Positions 25,836-37,659 of a DNA stretch of 64,000 nucleotides are shown one piece after another. The first letter of the stretch is position 1; each line of letters opens with the position of its first letter. The notes below the pieces were generated by a model. The model made no database searches. It worked only from the letters and a program-made list of their open reading frames with translations, and was not told the origin of the DNA. The translations under genes were made by a program, and so were the position numbers. Location of the stretch: assembly GCA_963691815.1 (NCBI GenBank), contig OY829650.1, positions 5,539,172-5,603,171 on the forward strand, given 5' to 3'. The DNA is from Echiichthys vipera (lineage: Eukaryota; Chordata; Actinopteri; Perciformes; Trachinidae).

Positions 25836-26692
25836 TCCACACACTCAGTGGATAAAGGAGCTCTTATGTCAGCGAGGGAGAAAGAGGGAGAAAAAACTCC
25901 TCCACTCTGTATCCCTACAAAAGAAGCAAACAGGCTTTGATATCGGTGAAGAGGAGTTCCCTTCGAGCCCAGTTGGAAGTAATCTATTCTATACTTATAA
26001 AGACATAGAGCCATTTCCCTGCCCCACACTCTCTCTCCACTTTCTACAGTGGAGAGTTTTTCCAAAAAGGGATGGAGGCGAACAGAGAGCGTGATGGAAT
26101 GAAAAGAGGGGCACGGGGTAAGGGCGTAAAAGGGATACGAGAGGAGAAAAGGAGCTGGGAAAGAGGAGACATGACGAGAGGGGTTTGGGGGTAGGTGAGG
26201 GGGGGATGAAGACAGAGTGGAGAGCGGTGAAGAAAAATCATCTTATCCCAAAGTATCTGCACCTGAGAGCAATTTGTCCCCAATTTTGGGAGCTTAATCA
26301 CACCATTGAAGTGTGTGCACACAAATACTGACACACATACACACACAGCCGCAGCATTTGCAGGATCTGGAGGGAGTTAGACACGCGGATGATGTCTTCT
26401 GGGAAAGCTGCAGGGGTCTTTGAAGAGATACCCAGCTCTCCACCACTCTGCACGCTAGACGGTGGGGGCCCACTCATTTCTAGTACAGCGAAGCGTGTGT
26501 GCTTATGTGTGTGTGTGTGACCCAGGCTCCTCCATCTCCTGACATTGAGTGTTTTTTTTTTCTTAATACTCCACAGGCTCTCTCTTTCATGGTCTGGGCA
26601 CTAAACATTTCCCCTCTCTCCTCTTTTCCTCCGTTCTTTCTTTCTGGTGAGGCAGCTTGGGTGGAGCTCCTCTTGTGGGCAAGGGTGGTATG
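25835..26692. other. Non-coding stretch, purine-rich
   Basis: Plus-strand purine-rich (GA-type) between 26040 and 26230, with a small TG patch at 26502-26518. No gene recognised. Confidence 0.45.
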
Positions 26693-26694
26693 GA

Positions 26695-26734
<40 letters not shown>

Positions 26735-26770
26735 ATGAAAGAAAGAAAGAAAGAAAGAGAAACAAAGAGA
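26693..26770. repeat. (GAAA)n microsatellite
   Basis: About 16 GAAA units with one GAAT interruption, fading into GAGA/AGAA. All-purine on the plus strand and so capable of triplex formation. The Lys-Glu-Arg and Phe-Leu-Ser frames across it are repeat translations. Confidence 0.95.
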
Positions 26771-27930
26771 GAAAGGAAAAATAATTGCATTTGCTTAACT
26801 TCTCTCTGTCTTTCTTATCAGTGTGTCGGAAATGAGGCATTAGCCTCTGGAGCAATGCCAACGCTGCTTCTTTATGATTGGGTTATAATAAAAACTGCCC
26901 CAGATCAGATGAGATGAGATGATGGAATGAACATTAGGGGAAGGAATAGGAGGAGGAGGAGGAGTAGGCACTGTGAGGCTGAAGAGGAGGGAGTTTTGCG
27001 GTGAGGAGAGTTTGCTTAAAGCGCTGAGCTGTTATTGCAACGGGCGGCTCAGGAATGCAACCGCTCACTACTCCGACCAAAGAGCGAGGGAGAACTAAAG
27101 GAGGAGAAAAAGAGGGAGAGAGAGATTGGTAAACCAGAGTTCGACCAGCCTAACCACATTATGTCATCAGGGCTTTATGATCTGCTAATAACCAAATCGT
27201 ATTGAAGAAAAACATTCTGCTTTCAATTAGAGTCCACAAATGCTGTTTGACTTTTTAGATGCAGGGTCCATACTATGCTAGCTCGGGCTAATTGTCAAAG
27301 CATGTGGGCAGGACATAAAAAGCCAGAGACGGGCTAGCTAAAGCCAGGAACAATGACAAACATCGGCACATGTTCTAATTTAAAAATAAGGAATGTAATC
27401 ATATCCTCTGTAAACTGGGAACTTTAACAAAACATGTCAAGACAAAAAAAGCAGAACACTGTCAAGAAGATGAAAAAGAGCCTAGAAAATGCTCATTTCA
27501 TTACATGCTGGAGACATTTCCCATGAACAAACTGTGACCTCACAATTATACGGTTCAATCAGACTTTTTAGTCAAAAAATCAGTTATTCACGTGTTACCA
27601 TGGTCGACCCTAAGGTCAAGCCCTCTGCATTTCTGGGGGATCTAGAGGTGTAGCAGTTTTGGAGGAGTTAATATTTATAATTATTAATGTATGGAAGATA
27701 TTTAAATGGCTGATTCCAGACAGCTTTTGACTGAGCATATAAGCAGACTTTGCCTCTGTAAAATTTGGTCTAAAGTTAGATACGTTTCCTCATTTGAATC
27801 AGTTAATATCTGATCGGAGAATTAATAAAGACAGCAAAGGCCCTTACCAAGTATTCAGTACCAAGTACCGGACCCTTTAAGATACTCAAACATTTCTAGC
27901 CTGGAAACCAGACGAAACAGCCAAACTCAG
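26771..27930. other. Non-coding stretch
   Basis: Includes small GATGA and GGA runs near 26905 and 26950. The right end (about 27898, 'tagcctggaaaccagac') may open the repeat described next. Confidence 0.4.
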
Positions 27931-28299
27931 GTTTCATTTGTTCTGGAATATAGGTCTGGCCTCTCTCCCATACAGACAGATTTCCATTTATTTCATTGCT
28001 CTGATTGGTTATGGGTCAAGTTTTGTTTCTGTGATTGATTATAGAAAATGTTACATTGCTGTGATTGGTTGTAGGTAATGATTAATGGCTTTGATTGGCT
28101 GGAGTTTTATCTATGTTTCATTTGTTCTGGCAGATAGGTCTGGCCCCTCTCCCATACAGACAGATTTCCATTTATTTCATTGCTCTGATTGGTTATGGGT
28201 CAAGTTTTTGTTTCTGTGATTGGTTGTAGGAAATGTTACATTGCTGTGATTGGTTGTAGGTAATGATTAGAGGCTCTGATTGGTTGGAGTTTTATCTAA
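27931..28299. repeat. 184-bp tandem duplication of ~30-bp units with ATTGG boxes
   Basis: Two copies, 27931-28114 and 28115-28299, start 'gtttcatttgttctgg' and differ by few substitutions and one-base indels. The right half of each copy is itself made of units of about 30 bases centred on GATTGGTT. ATTGG (inverse CCAAT) occurs at 28004, 28064, 28094, 28188, 28219, 28249 and 28279, with a mutated ATTGA at 28034. The flanks 'tagcctgg' (27899) and 'ccagacta' (28359) are imperfect inverted matches and may mark a surrounding DNA transposon. Confidence 0.85.
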
Positions 28300-30387
28300 T
28301 TGCATCCAGAAGCACCTTTGATAACACCCTTTTGAATTCAAATGTAGCTGAGAGGGCCCAGACTAATACGCATTTGTGAGGATGTTTCAACTGGAAATCA
28401 AAATGTACTGAGGTCTAGTTACCCAATCCTAGTATGTATTTCTCCACCAAAATTATTTTCCTTGCAGTCAGGAGATGGCTTTGAAACAGTGATTTTACTT
28501 TCATGTTCGAAAATATAATCATATAACAGTTATTATCCATTAATCTATTGATTGTCATTTCATTATATTGACTAGCTCAGTCCATAACTTGATCAAAATT
28601 ACCCAACTCCGGGGAAGAGTTGATCATGAACAGACGGTAAAAAGTTCTCTGTCATTACAGTGTTCCCTCGCTGCTTTTTTGAAGTGAGATTAAAGGAGGT
28701 GAAAAGATCCTCAAATTATGAAATTGATGACTTTATTTAAGACAGTATTATAAACAAACCAACCAAACTAAGCGCAGACACATGACGACGATAGGTACAT
28801 TTCAAAAACTCACTGTGTTCTGTTCTTGCTTTATTCCTCAGATATTGATGAAATATATTTAGTCTTTTACATTCGTCGTTTGTTATTTTGACCAATACAA
28901 TCTAGAGCTGCACTACGCTGCGATATGGAAAGTGAAAAAATGTCAAATATCTCACAACCACTCAGGCATCAGATAGAATCTTATAATTGCAAATTCACAA
29001 AGCATTACAGTATAAGATTTAGATCCAACACAATAACATCATAGCGTAAATAACAGAAAGACCCTCAGAAACCACAGAGAGGGCAGACAGCGGTCATCGC
29101 ATAACACTGCATCCGATTTAATCCAATTAATGCTTTATGTTGTTTTGTTGCTTGGAAGAGCAAAGACACTGTGGTACAATTTCCCCCCAGACATGCCACT
29201 GTTGATCATTTGATTGGGTACTTTTAATTAGAGGCTAACACAGCCAGAAAACATCCTCAGACAAATCACTTTGAGCAGCTCGAAACCAAGAGCGGAAGGG
29301 AGGGAACTGGGCGGCGCTATCCCATCCATCACCCTGTCTCAAAAGGTCTCTAATTAGCTAGGGCCAATCAACAGAGGCAATCCATCAGCCCTCACGTCAG
29401 CCTCAACCAATCGGGGAGCACCATTAGTCACCGTCTGAGGCCGCTCAAGCCAATGGCGCTGCTAGATGATGGAGGGAATCGAGGGCTTGCTGCCAGGGAT
29501 GCAGAGGTTTTAGAGGACGAGCGGTTGAATGGGCCGTGACAGCTTTATTCATCCAACGCTTAAACGGCCTCAGAGGAGAGGCAGAGAAATGTCAACGTGG
29601 AGAGGACGATTACTAGAGATATCGATCCCCTTTTATTCCCCGAAAAAGAAAACACTCCTCCTCCTACTCCTCTGCCTCGACACTCCCTGAGGCTGGCTCC
29701 GATAGACGCTGAGAGACAGGTGGAGGAAAGACGGAGGGAGGGAGGATGCTCAGTCCCCCTCATCCATTCTCTTAACTCGCTCGTTCTTGCTCTTGGGGTT
29801 TTTTTTGCTGGCGGTGCATCTGCTTTACAGCAATACAGATAATGCTTACCCAAGGCCGTTCTATGGCTTCGGGCCGTCAGAACAACTGTGGCAAGGAAAG
29901 AGACATGGGCTCAAATAAAAAAAACAATCAGCAGGGGTGGAAAAATGGGCACTGATTACACAAACTGTAAGACATAAGCACCATAAATACACGTGACACG
30001 GCAGACTTTGCTGCAAAGTTTAATGAAGCCCAAAACCATTAGGATTATATTTTCTTAATGGTAACTGCTTGCTCATATTGCTTTTTAAGTGTTTCTTTCC
30101 CGTCATTAAAAAGCCAGAAAGGCTTAGAGGAACAAAGTGGGAGGGAGAGAATGACAGCTCCAGACAAGCAAAGTCACTCTTTGCCCACATCTCAAATGCA
30201 CAGCATTAGTGTATACATGGTATACACACACCCAAACTGTGGTTACATCAGCTCTTAACACACTGCATGTTAGTTGTATGGCGCATTGTTTTAGAGATAT
30301 TTTTTGGTAAGCTGGCCGAAAAAATTGTGTTCCCTGTAACTTTTGCTAAGAAAGAAGAAACTTCTCCATGTTACTAAAGTTACTAGT
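28300..30387. other. Non-coding stretch, possible conserved element
   Basis: No gene recognised. The part at about 29090-29480 is rich in TAAT/ATTA and TGAT-type motifs and CAAT boxes without repeat character, which is the look of many developmental enhancers. This is only an impression from composition. Confidence 0.3.
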
Positions 30388-30738
30388 GAAGAAGAAGAAG
30401 AAGAAGAAGAAGAAGAAGAAGAAGAATTCCTTTATTTGTCCCGCAATGGGGAAATTCAATTTTCACTCTATTTTTTCATGTTACACACACACAGGCCCGA
30501 AATACACACACATGCACAGACAGGACCTATATACATGCAACTAATGGAGAGATGTTAGAGCGAGGGGGCTGCCAGTGACCGGCGCCGTGAGCAGTTGGGG
30601 GTTCGGTGCCTTGCTCAACAGCACCTGGCACCTCTCCAGCCACCAGTCCACGCTCCATTCATGGTCCACACAGGGCCTCTTACCAGCGACCCTCTGGTTC
30701 CCAGCCGAGTCACCTATGGACTGATCTACTGCCGCCCC
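30388..30738 (-). mobile_element. tRNA-derived SINE (family B) with (TTC)n tail
   Basis: On the minus strand it begins 'ggggcggcagtagatcagtc' (A-box-like head). It continues 'gggaaccagagggtcgc' (B-box region), 'ctgttgagcaaggcaccg', 'gtatataggtcctgtctg' and 'ttgaatttccccattgcggg', then ends in (TTC)n, seen as (GAA)n at 30388-30425. Short 'agtga' repeats flank it (about 30384 and 30740). Compared with the copy at 58.3 kb, a segment between two 'ggtgc' repeats is deleted. Part of the mapped open frame 30541-30762 is a SINE translation. Confidence 0.85.
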
Positions 30739-31421
30739 AAGTGATGACGTATATATGTGCAAAATTTAAAAAATGATGGTAGTAGGTCATCTGTGCATTT
30801 TTGAGAGGGGACACATTTTCTGGCAGACTCAAAATCACAGAAAATACAGTCTGAAATCATTTCTATCCCACTATAATTTTTGCTAGAGAAGAAGAAATGC
30901 CTCAATATCTACCAACTTTACTCTTCATGAGCTGAAATATGTGCAAAATTAAGCACTTGATTGTAGGACATCATCGGCGTAGAAAGTAGAAGAACACGTT
31001 CGCCGGTGCTCGAGCCTTAATGAGCTTTGTTATTTGGCTTAATTGTGGGAGATTGCTTGTGTACAAAGGTGATGCACATTCCTGCTAATGTTTGTTTCAA
31101 TATTCCACTGTTGATGGCAACATATAAAGAAGCAGAGCAATGCACCTCCAAAGGCAAAAGAAGAAGAAGATGACTTCAGGCTAAAAAACCTTGAAACAAT
31201 GCAACAGAAAAGCATCCAACGTGTCTTTTAAGCCTCAAGGGCACCCATAGTACGTTTTGGTGTGAAACACTAAATGCAGTCATAAGTGTTTATTTTGTAC
31301 AACCTACAACTTCTGTTATTGTGAAGGTTTTTGAGCTACCTCAAAGTTGTGCACATAGTTTTCCTGTGCAATAAGGAATTATTACTTTTGTATTTTTAAG
31401 TATATTGCATCTGTTTTATTA
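30739..31421. other. Non-coding stretch
   Basis: AT-rich unique DNA. The phrases 'aatatgtgcaaaatt' (30936) and 'atatgtgcaaaatttaaaa' (30752) recur, possibly an old local duplication. Confidence 0.4.
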
Positions 31422-31716
31422 TGGTAATTGGACACATGTACTTATATAGCGCCTTTCTAGTCTTCTGACTACTCAAGGGGCTTTCACAGTGTTTGTCACA
31501 TTCACCCATTCACACAGACATTCACACTGATGGCCATACCATCTAATCTAATGTAACCATTCACACCACATTTACACACCCATGCGCAGCACGGGGAGCA
31601 ATTCGGGGTTCAGTGCCCAAGGACACTTCGACATGTGGACCGGGGGAGATGGGGATCGAACCACCAATCTCTCGAACAGAGGACGACCCACTCTTCCACC
31701 AAGCCACAGCCGCCCC
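31422..31716 (-). mobile_element. tRNA-derived SINE (family A), minus strand
   Basis: Inverse copy of the 17.4-kb family. Read on the plus strand it shows the tail complement 'tatatagcgcctttctagtc' (31443), 'cacattcacccattcacac', the B-box complement 'gggatcgaaccacc' (31651-31664) and the head complement 'aagccacagccgcccc' ending at 31716. ATTAT flanks it (31418-31422 and 31717-31721), consistent with a 5-bp target duplication. It retains more of the central part than the 17.4-kb copy. Confidence 0.87.
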
Positions 31717-33798
31717 ATTATACATTATATAAATGTTTAAAATGTTGCCTTGTTTCCAGCAAATGATTCTTTTAACAGTAAAATACTGTATGTACCATGC
31801 GTTATGCTCTTCCCTTGCACTCATTCACCCACACAACACTGAAACATATAGATATGCATGTACAATATATATTTATGTACACAGTCAAACACCATCATAG
31901 TCATAACATGTGCAAACACACACACATGATTGCTTCCGTGAACCCTATTTTCAGCCACTTTCCCCTCTCTCCCTTTCTCTCTGTCACACCCACACACATG
32001 CTCCAGACGCTGCGCTGTGGGTGAACCTGGGCGGCGTTTCCTGATGTCATTAAGTGTGGGTTCTCCAGGGCCACATTGCCACATTTCACTCTACTACAGC
32101 TGCTGCTCAGTCCAAGTCCAGTAATCACTACTTACCAGCCACTCGGAGCCACAAGCACGCCAGCAGAAAGAGGCTCCAGGACCTGCATGGCGGGGCCAAC
32201 TCACTCATGTCAATCAAGTCCACTTAGAAACCAGCCTGATACCAACAGTGTCCTCTGAGCCCAAACACATTACATGAGTTGAGAGTGTTAGGTCGTTTAC
32301 ATGAATTGGCAGCGTCGATTGAACAGATGTCTATTTGCCGGAGTCCTAGTGAATTTGCAAGCCGAACGTTGAGGGAATTTTGAGCCGACATTTTGAAAAA
32401 GAAATTGTCCCTTTGGTAAAATGGTGGACAGCTAAAACCACACACAAGTCCAATAACAGCCTGCTGAGTTTCCTCGTGGGCCCGCTGCTTTATTCATTTC
32501 TTTTCCCCGCTGCCGTTATTGGAGCTGACCCCTCACCTTGCCCTTTCAGAGACCGCTGGTCCGAAGCGTATTCTCCGTCAGTCGCCGGCTAAATATCCGA
32601 GCCAACAGGATGTGACCACGCAGACGGGAGAAATGTCTAATGTTTTATACCAGTCCAGTGAGAGAGGAAAAGAAAAAAAAGTGACATGGCACATGCAAAT
32701 GCTGAGCAGGAGATGTTTGTTTTCTCTTGTGCTAATTGCAGCTCATTGGACAGGAAATGTGGTGCTTGATGCAGCCGGTGAAGCAAAAGTGTTTCAGAAT
32801 GTCTCCAGAAATAGTGTTTGTGTTAATAACAGCATCTGGCTGGGACAATGGAAGGACACGTGTACTTATACAGTGTACTACATGTCTGTATAAATGTGAG
32901 TATGTGTGTAAATGTGTTCGTCTGGTTCTGTAACACTTTAATTCCAACTTTGCCATTAAACAGCGATAGATTAATTTTGACTTGGAAGAATAGTTCGACA
33001 TTTCAGGAAGCTTCCGAGGCGCTCCGTAGCTTTCCCGAAGCTAAAATATTTGAAAAATGAGTAATTGTTAAGTCAAAAAGAGTTTTCTTTGGTCCTCCAG
33101 AGTTGACATGTGGAGGATACAAACTTTCCCCAGACTTGATGAAAACTCCCCCACAAACCCTTCACTGCAGGGTATTCATTACATACCTGGAAAAAGAAAA
33201 ACTGCTATAGCCGTCCTCAAAGGACATCAAAACACTGTCTACTTCTTGGCTGACACAACTCAAATCAGAGGAGCCAACAGCAGCAGTTGGATCGAAAGAG
33301 GACCAAAAAAAAAATGGAAAGGAGAACAGGCCATCATCTCGGGTTTACTGCCTTCGGAGCGAGAGGGATCGAAATACAAGATACTCGCCGAGTGTGTCGC
33401 GTCAGTGCCGAAGTTTATACCCTGACTATACGAGCGCTATTAAAGACGAGAAGAAAAAGAGAGCGCAGGCGAAGAAAAGAGAGAGGGGAGTCATTTAATT
33501 TCATCCGCACTAAAAGGCATGGTGCTGGCACTGGTCAGTGATTCGCCTCGTTAGCTCCCTACCTCCTCTCACGCCAGCCTACGCATTTTTCACTCATGAG
33601 TAATGTGGAAGACGGAGACTTTGCCCTCCTCCCTCTGTTTCTCCTTATTTGATTTTTTGTTCCACCTCGCTTATCTGCTCATCCCCCGAATCGCCCTCCT
33701 ACGGTACATGTTCATACTTTTCATTTGAAGTGCAGATAACGATCACTAGAGCTGCTTTACAAATGTTCCTCCTTATCAGGATTGAGTGGGATCTTAAA
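31717..33798. other. Non-coding stretch
   Basis: No gene or element recognised. Short open frames (for example 33108-33425 and 33287-33541) have no family motifs. The Arg/Lys-rich one reads through an AGA-rich tract. Confidence 0.4.
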
Positions 33799-33862
33799 GT
33801 GTGTGTGTGTGTGTGTGCGTACATGTGTGTGTGTGTGTGCATGTGTGTGCGTGTGTGTGTGT
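33799..33862. repeat. (TG)n microsatellite, interrupted
   Basis: TG runs separated by GCGTACA and GCA. It lies 130 bases before the opposite-sense CA tract at 33989-34068. Confidence 0.93.
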
Positions 33863-33988
33863 TCAATGGTTTACTGTAGCAGCTCCAGGAAGTGTAAAAG
33901 GATCAACGACATTAAGTGGCCAACAGGGTCAACTATCAGATTCCCTAAAGACAAGCCCGAGCAATTAGGAGGAAACAAGACAAGAGAG

Positions 33989-34012
33989 ACACACACACAC
34001 ATTTATGCAGAT

Positions 34013-34068
<56 letters not shown>
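33989..34068. repeat. (AC)n microsatellite
   Basis: A short AC run (33989-34000), a 13-base spacer, then about 27 AC units to 34068. Opposite-sense partner of the TG tract at 33799. Confidence 0.95.
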
Positions 34069-34070
<2 letters not shown>

Positions 34071-35072
34071 ATACACTATGTATTTCATTTGTGTCTGATA
34101 AAAAAGCCAGGAAAACCAGATGCACACACATGCGCTCACACTTGGACACAAATGCACACATGCACTAACCACCGCACACATACGGTACGCCAGCACAGCC
34201 ACACACACTTCTCACTTCATCACCCTGCGGGCTTGTTAAAAAGCAGTTTGCAGCGTGCAGTAAAGCAGGGCTACGAGTTGCCGCGGAGAGTCAGGTAACA
34301 AATTGGCGGGGCTGTTTTACTTTGCCATTGATTGTGGGAGCGGTTGTTTTTCACCGCCGCCCTGTCGGAGGCATGGGCCCGCGCTGGAGCGTGAACGCGA
34401 GCGAAATGATGGAAACACTATTCATGTCTTTTCTCTTTTTCTAGCCCTCCCTTTGCTGATACTTTGCGCTCTTCTTTTTTTCTTTCTCATCACTTCTCTT
34501 CCCGCCTCTCTGTCAGTCTGTGTTTGTCTCTTTCTCCTCATTGTCTCTCTCAGCCCGAGGGCCACCAGCCACATTATTAATCTATTACACTCCCCCTCTC
34601 CTTCTTTTCTCATTTGCGCTGTCATCATGCTTCCTCCGCTGTATTTTCAGTTGGGTTTTTTTGTACTCTGACTCACTCCATTGCTGTATTTCATTTCAAA
34701 GTTCCAACAGAGTGTCTAATTGAGGGCAATGCGAGACAAGTGGTAAACTATAGGCCACGAACTCAAGTATAACTGAACAGCAAAGTATATAGTTATATTG
34801 AATTGTTACATTTAAACCAACACTACATGATTATTGTGGTCACTTGGGGATGGTGCAACAAGCTGTAAACACATCATTGACATATTATCACCATATAAAG
34901 TCAGTGTAGGCAGTTTGCATCCAGTCGGCTATTAAATATCCAGCAGCTACAGAGCAACATTAGCATTGATTTGAAGTTTTAATTCTGTCCAATATTCACT
35001 CTCATTACCCTACTGTAGCTGACTGCTGTACTGCTACCTCTGCCAACGAGCGGTTTGGTGTTTAACAGGTAG
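34069..35072. other. Non-coding stretch, T/C-rich centre
   Basis: Plus-strand pyrimidine-rich from about 34420 to 34620. No gene recognised. Confidence 0.45.
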
Positions 35073-35378
35073 CGTACAGGTTGGTCTGCAGGAGATCAGC
35101 GTAAGCGCTATAAAGACCACCTGAAAACATCTCTCAACAAATGCAATCTCCAACCCCCGGCCCTTGAGACCCTCGCCACTGACCGTCACAAGTGGCGAAC
35201 TTCTTGTGAAGAAGGCATCAGGTTCTATACAACAGATCTAGAACGCAAAGCAGATGAGAAGCACGCACGACGCCCTCAGCAACCAGCCCAAGATGGAAAC
35301 TTCCCCTGAGACGTTTGCAACCGTGTTTGCAAGTCCCGCATCGGACTTAACAGCCATCGAAGAACCCATCTAGTGTGA
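35073..35378 (+). pseudogene. LINE C-terminus with zinc-finger motif (relic)
   Basis: One frame reads QRKRYKDHLKTSL, then ALETLATDRHKWRTSC, then a Lys/Arg-rich stretch, an in-frame TGA (35307-35309), and DVCNRVCKSRIGLNSHRRTH before the final TGA at 35376-35378. The series 'G.RK.YKD.LK', 'E..A.DR..WR', 'C..C...C.SRIGL.SH.R.H' is the carboxyl end of a non-LTR retrotransposon widespread in fish, including its C2H2-type finger. Upstream it breaks at a TAG (35070). It is a 5'-truncated dead copy, with one stop and no visible frameshift in the remaining 92 codons. Confidence 0.75.
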
Positions 35379-35531
35379 CCCCCGGAAAGTGTGTAGAAAC
35401 TTTTCTACGCATGAAATGATGCCTTTTCGTCAGACTCGACGGACAACTTCAACCAAGCAAGCACAGGTTGTTTATCTGAACTTTTTTGCTAAAAACAGCT
35501 GCCTGCTGCATCTGGAAACCTAACCCTAACC

Positions 35532-35744
35532 CAGGGTTGGGTAATTCCTGTCCTGGAGAGCCGCTGTCCTGCATGTTTTAGGTTTCTCTCTGCTCCAACA
35601 CACCTGATTCTAATGATCTGCTCGTTATCAAGCAGCTGAAGCTCGTCACAGTTGGATCCTCGTTAGACTCAGGTGTGTTAGGGTAGGGGAAAACTAAAAC
35701 ATGTAGGACAGTGGCCCACCAGGACCGGAATTGCCCCACCCCTG
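35532..35744. mobile_element. Complete hAT-type foldback MITE
   Basis: A 213-bp element whose two halves are imperfect inverted copies. The left end is 'cagggttgggtaattcc' and the right end, read inversely, is 'caggggtggggcaattcc'. The inner blocks 'gctgtcctgcatgtttta' and 'taaaacatgtaggacagt' pair, as do 'aacacacctga' and 'ctcaggtgtgtt'. The exact 8-bp repeat CCCTAACC flanks it (35524-35531 and 35745-35752), as expected for hAT transposase. It has no coding capacity, so it depended on a transposase elsewhere. A truncated sister is at 22914-23068. Confidence 0.9.
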
Positions 35745-35772
35745 CCCTAACCCGTAGAACTGAGGAGAACTG

Positions 35773-35896
35773 ATAATAAGGCCTGCAATGTTGCAACAAT
35801 AACAATATTAATAATGAGATCCAAATTGTGATAAACCAAATTTTTTAACCCTAGAACACTATCTTTCAAATTCAAAACACCATCACTAACACAGGG

Positions 35897-35955
<59 letters not shown>

Positions 35956-36159
35956 CATATATCATTTGATATATTTGATTCTGAGGAGTACTGCAAATGT
36001 CCCATTGTTAATACAAAGATATTTATAATAAGGTCTGCAATGTTGCAACAATAACAATGGTATTATATTGCCAATAATGAGATCCAAATTGTGATAAACC
36101 CCATTTTTTAACCTTAGAACACTATCGCTCAAATTCAAAACACCATCACTAACACCGGG

Positions 36160-36210
<51 letters not shown>

Positions 36211-36224
36211 TGATATATTTATAT
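35773..36224. repeat. ~252-bp tandem duplication with two (AT)n tracts
   Basis: The segment starting 'ataataaggcctgcaatgtt' at 35773 recurs at 36025 ('ataataaggtctgcaatgtt'). Both continue through 'gagatccaaattgtgataaa' and 'catcactaacac[ac]gggtga' into an AT tract: 35899-35954 (28 units) and 36163-36206 (22 units). After the tract both resume with 'tttgatatattt'. The copies differ by scattered substitutions and a small insertion in the second. Confidence 0.9.
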
Positions 36225-37251
36225 CAAAACATGACAATACATGACAAATTTGAGCAGTGTTCTTTTATTTTAAACTGTGTCTTGTCTAACAAAACGAAAG
36301 AGAAGCTTAATGAGTGGACCACATAAAAAGGCTCCAAACTTACTGGAAAATTAGGAAATTGAGAACAAAAAATTCCTAAAATAATAATGCAGATTGAAAC
36401 CCTCGGTGTTCTTGGCACACAAATAACACTTTCCCTGGGTAAAACCCACGAAAAAACCTACTTTATCACTTTACTTTATCAATATTGTTGGGTTATAATC
36501 ACGCAAACATGTGCCTGTAGGAAAAAGTGTGTTTTGGATTAGGAAAACACCCATGCCATCAAAGATTTCAAAGACAGTGCTGAAGCTACGCAGAGACCCA
36601 TGACACTCAGATAAACGCAGCAGAATCACATCAATGTATTTACTCGAGTGAAAACCGCCCGGCAACGGTGTTTAAACTGCTAAGCAAATCAATCATTTCT
36701 TTAGTTACTTTCTCCAAAATGAATATTGGATTTGTTTAATATCATTAATTAAAAATGGAAAATAACCATTCCAAAAATACGCTGAAGTGGCTACTTAAAA
36801 TGCAACTTGCCCACACAACACACAAGTGTACTTCAAGTCACAAGATGCACACTGAAGCTTTCGGAAATGATCCATATGGTGCAGCGATGTCAGTCTGGCA
36901 CATAGCTAAAGGGAAACTTTTTATCCGAGCCTTTAAAAACACGAGGAGCGCATAAAGTATTTAATGTGTTGTTTAATCAATAAAACAACTCCTCAAACAT
37001 TTAAGACGGACATCGAGATGAAACAGATTTTGCTCAGCTTGCATGTTACGACTCTGTAAAGCAGCGTCAGACAACAAAAGCTCCCCAATAGCACGAGGGG
37101 TCATTTTGCCATAAAACCCCCAAATGGGCTGTAGAGAGAGGAAACCAAAGAAGAAAGGGCTCAGTCTGAAATGTTAAGACTGCACCACGGCACCATTTCC
37201 TGATGAGCAATCACAGGCTGTCCGGCCAGGCTCGGCTCACTCTTCAATGTT

Positions 37252-37253
<2 letters not shown>
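36225..37253. other. Non-coding stretch
   Basis: AT-rich unique sequence. Nothing recognised. Confidence 0.45.
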
Positions 37254-37346
<93 letters not shown>

Positions 37347-37365
37347 AAAGAGAGAGAGAGAGAGA
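37254..37365. repeat. Long (GT)n tract joined to (GA)n
   Basis: A GT run of about 45 units (37254-37344), uninterrupted, followed by (AG)n at 37347-37365. The pure length suggests high instability and probable length polymorphism. Confidence 0.96.
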
Positions 37366-37592
37366 CTAGAAGCCAACCCCCCAAACACCTATATGATTAC
37401 AGCCTGGCTCTCCGGTCTCTCTTCTTTTTTTACATCCAGGGTAACGACTGCAAATCCAGACGGGGCATGACTGGCCCTTTGATTGGACACTGGGCCGAGC
37501 TGAGGAGGTGGCTGATTGGACGCAGCACCGACAGATGGACGAACAGACAGTGAGGTGCAGACAGGAGACGTTCCTGAATCCAATTATGCAAG

Positions 37593-37659
37593 CCTCTCTC
37601 TCTCTTTCTCTCTCTCTCTCTCCCTCTCTCGCTCTCTCTCTCTCTCTCGCTCTCTCTCT
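37593..37659. repeat. (CT)n tract
   Basis: An imperfect CT run with TT, CC and CG interruptions; all-pyrimidine except for two G. It lies 230 bases after the GT/GA tract. Confidence 0.93.

Noticed and set aside
27898..28369. A complete DNA transposon with ends tagcctgg / ccagacta
   Set aside because: The inverted match is short and imperfect, and no target duplication was found, so only the internal duplication is reported.
33287..33541. Arg/Lys-rich 84-codon frame that looks like a nuclear peptide
   Set aside because: The composition follows from an AGA-rich tract; no exon boundaries.
35516..35531. Interstitial telomere repeat (CCCTAA)n
   Set aside because: Only about two units, and half of it is the target duplication of the adjoining MITE.
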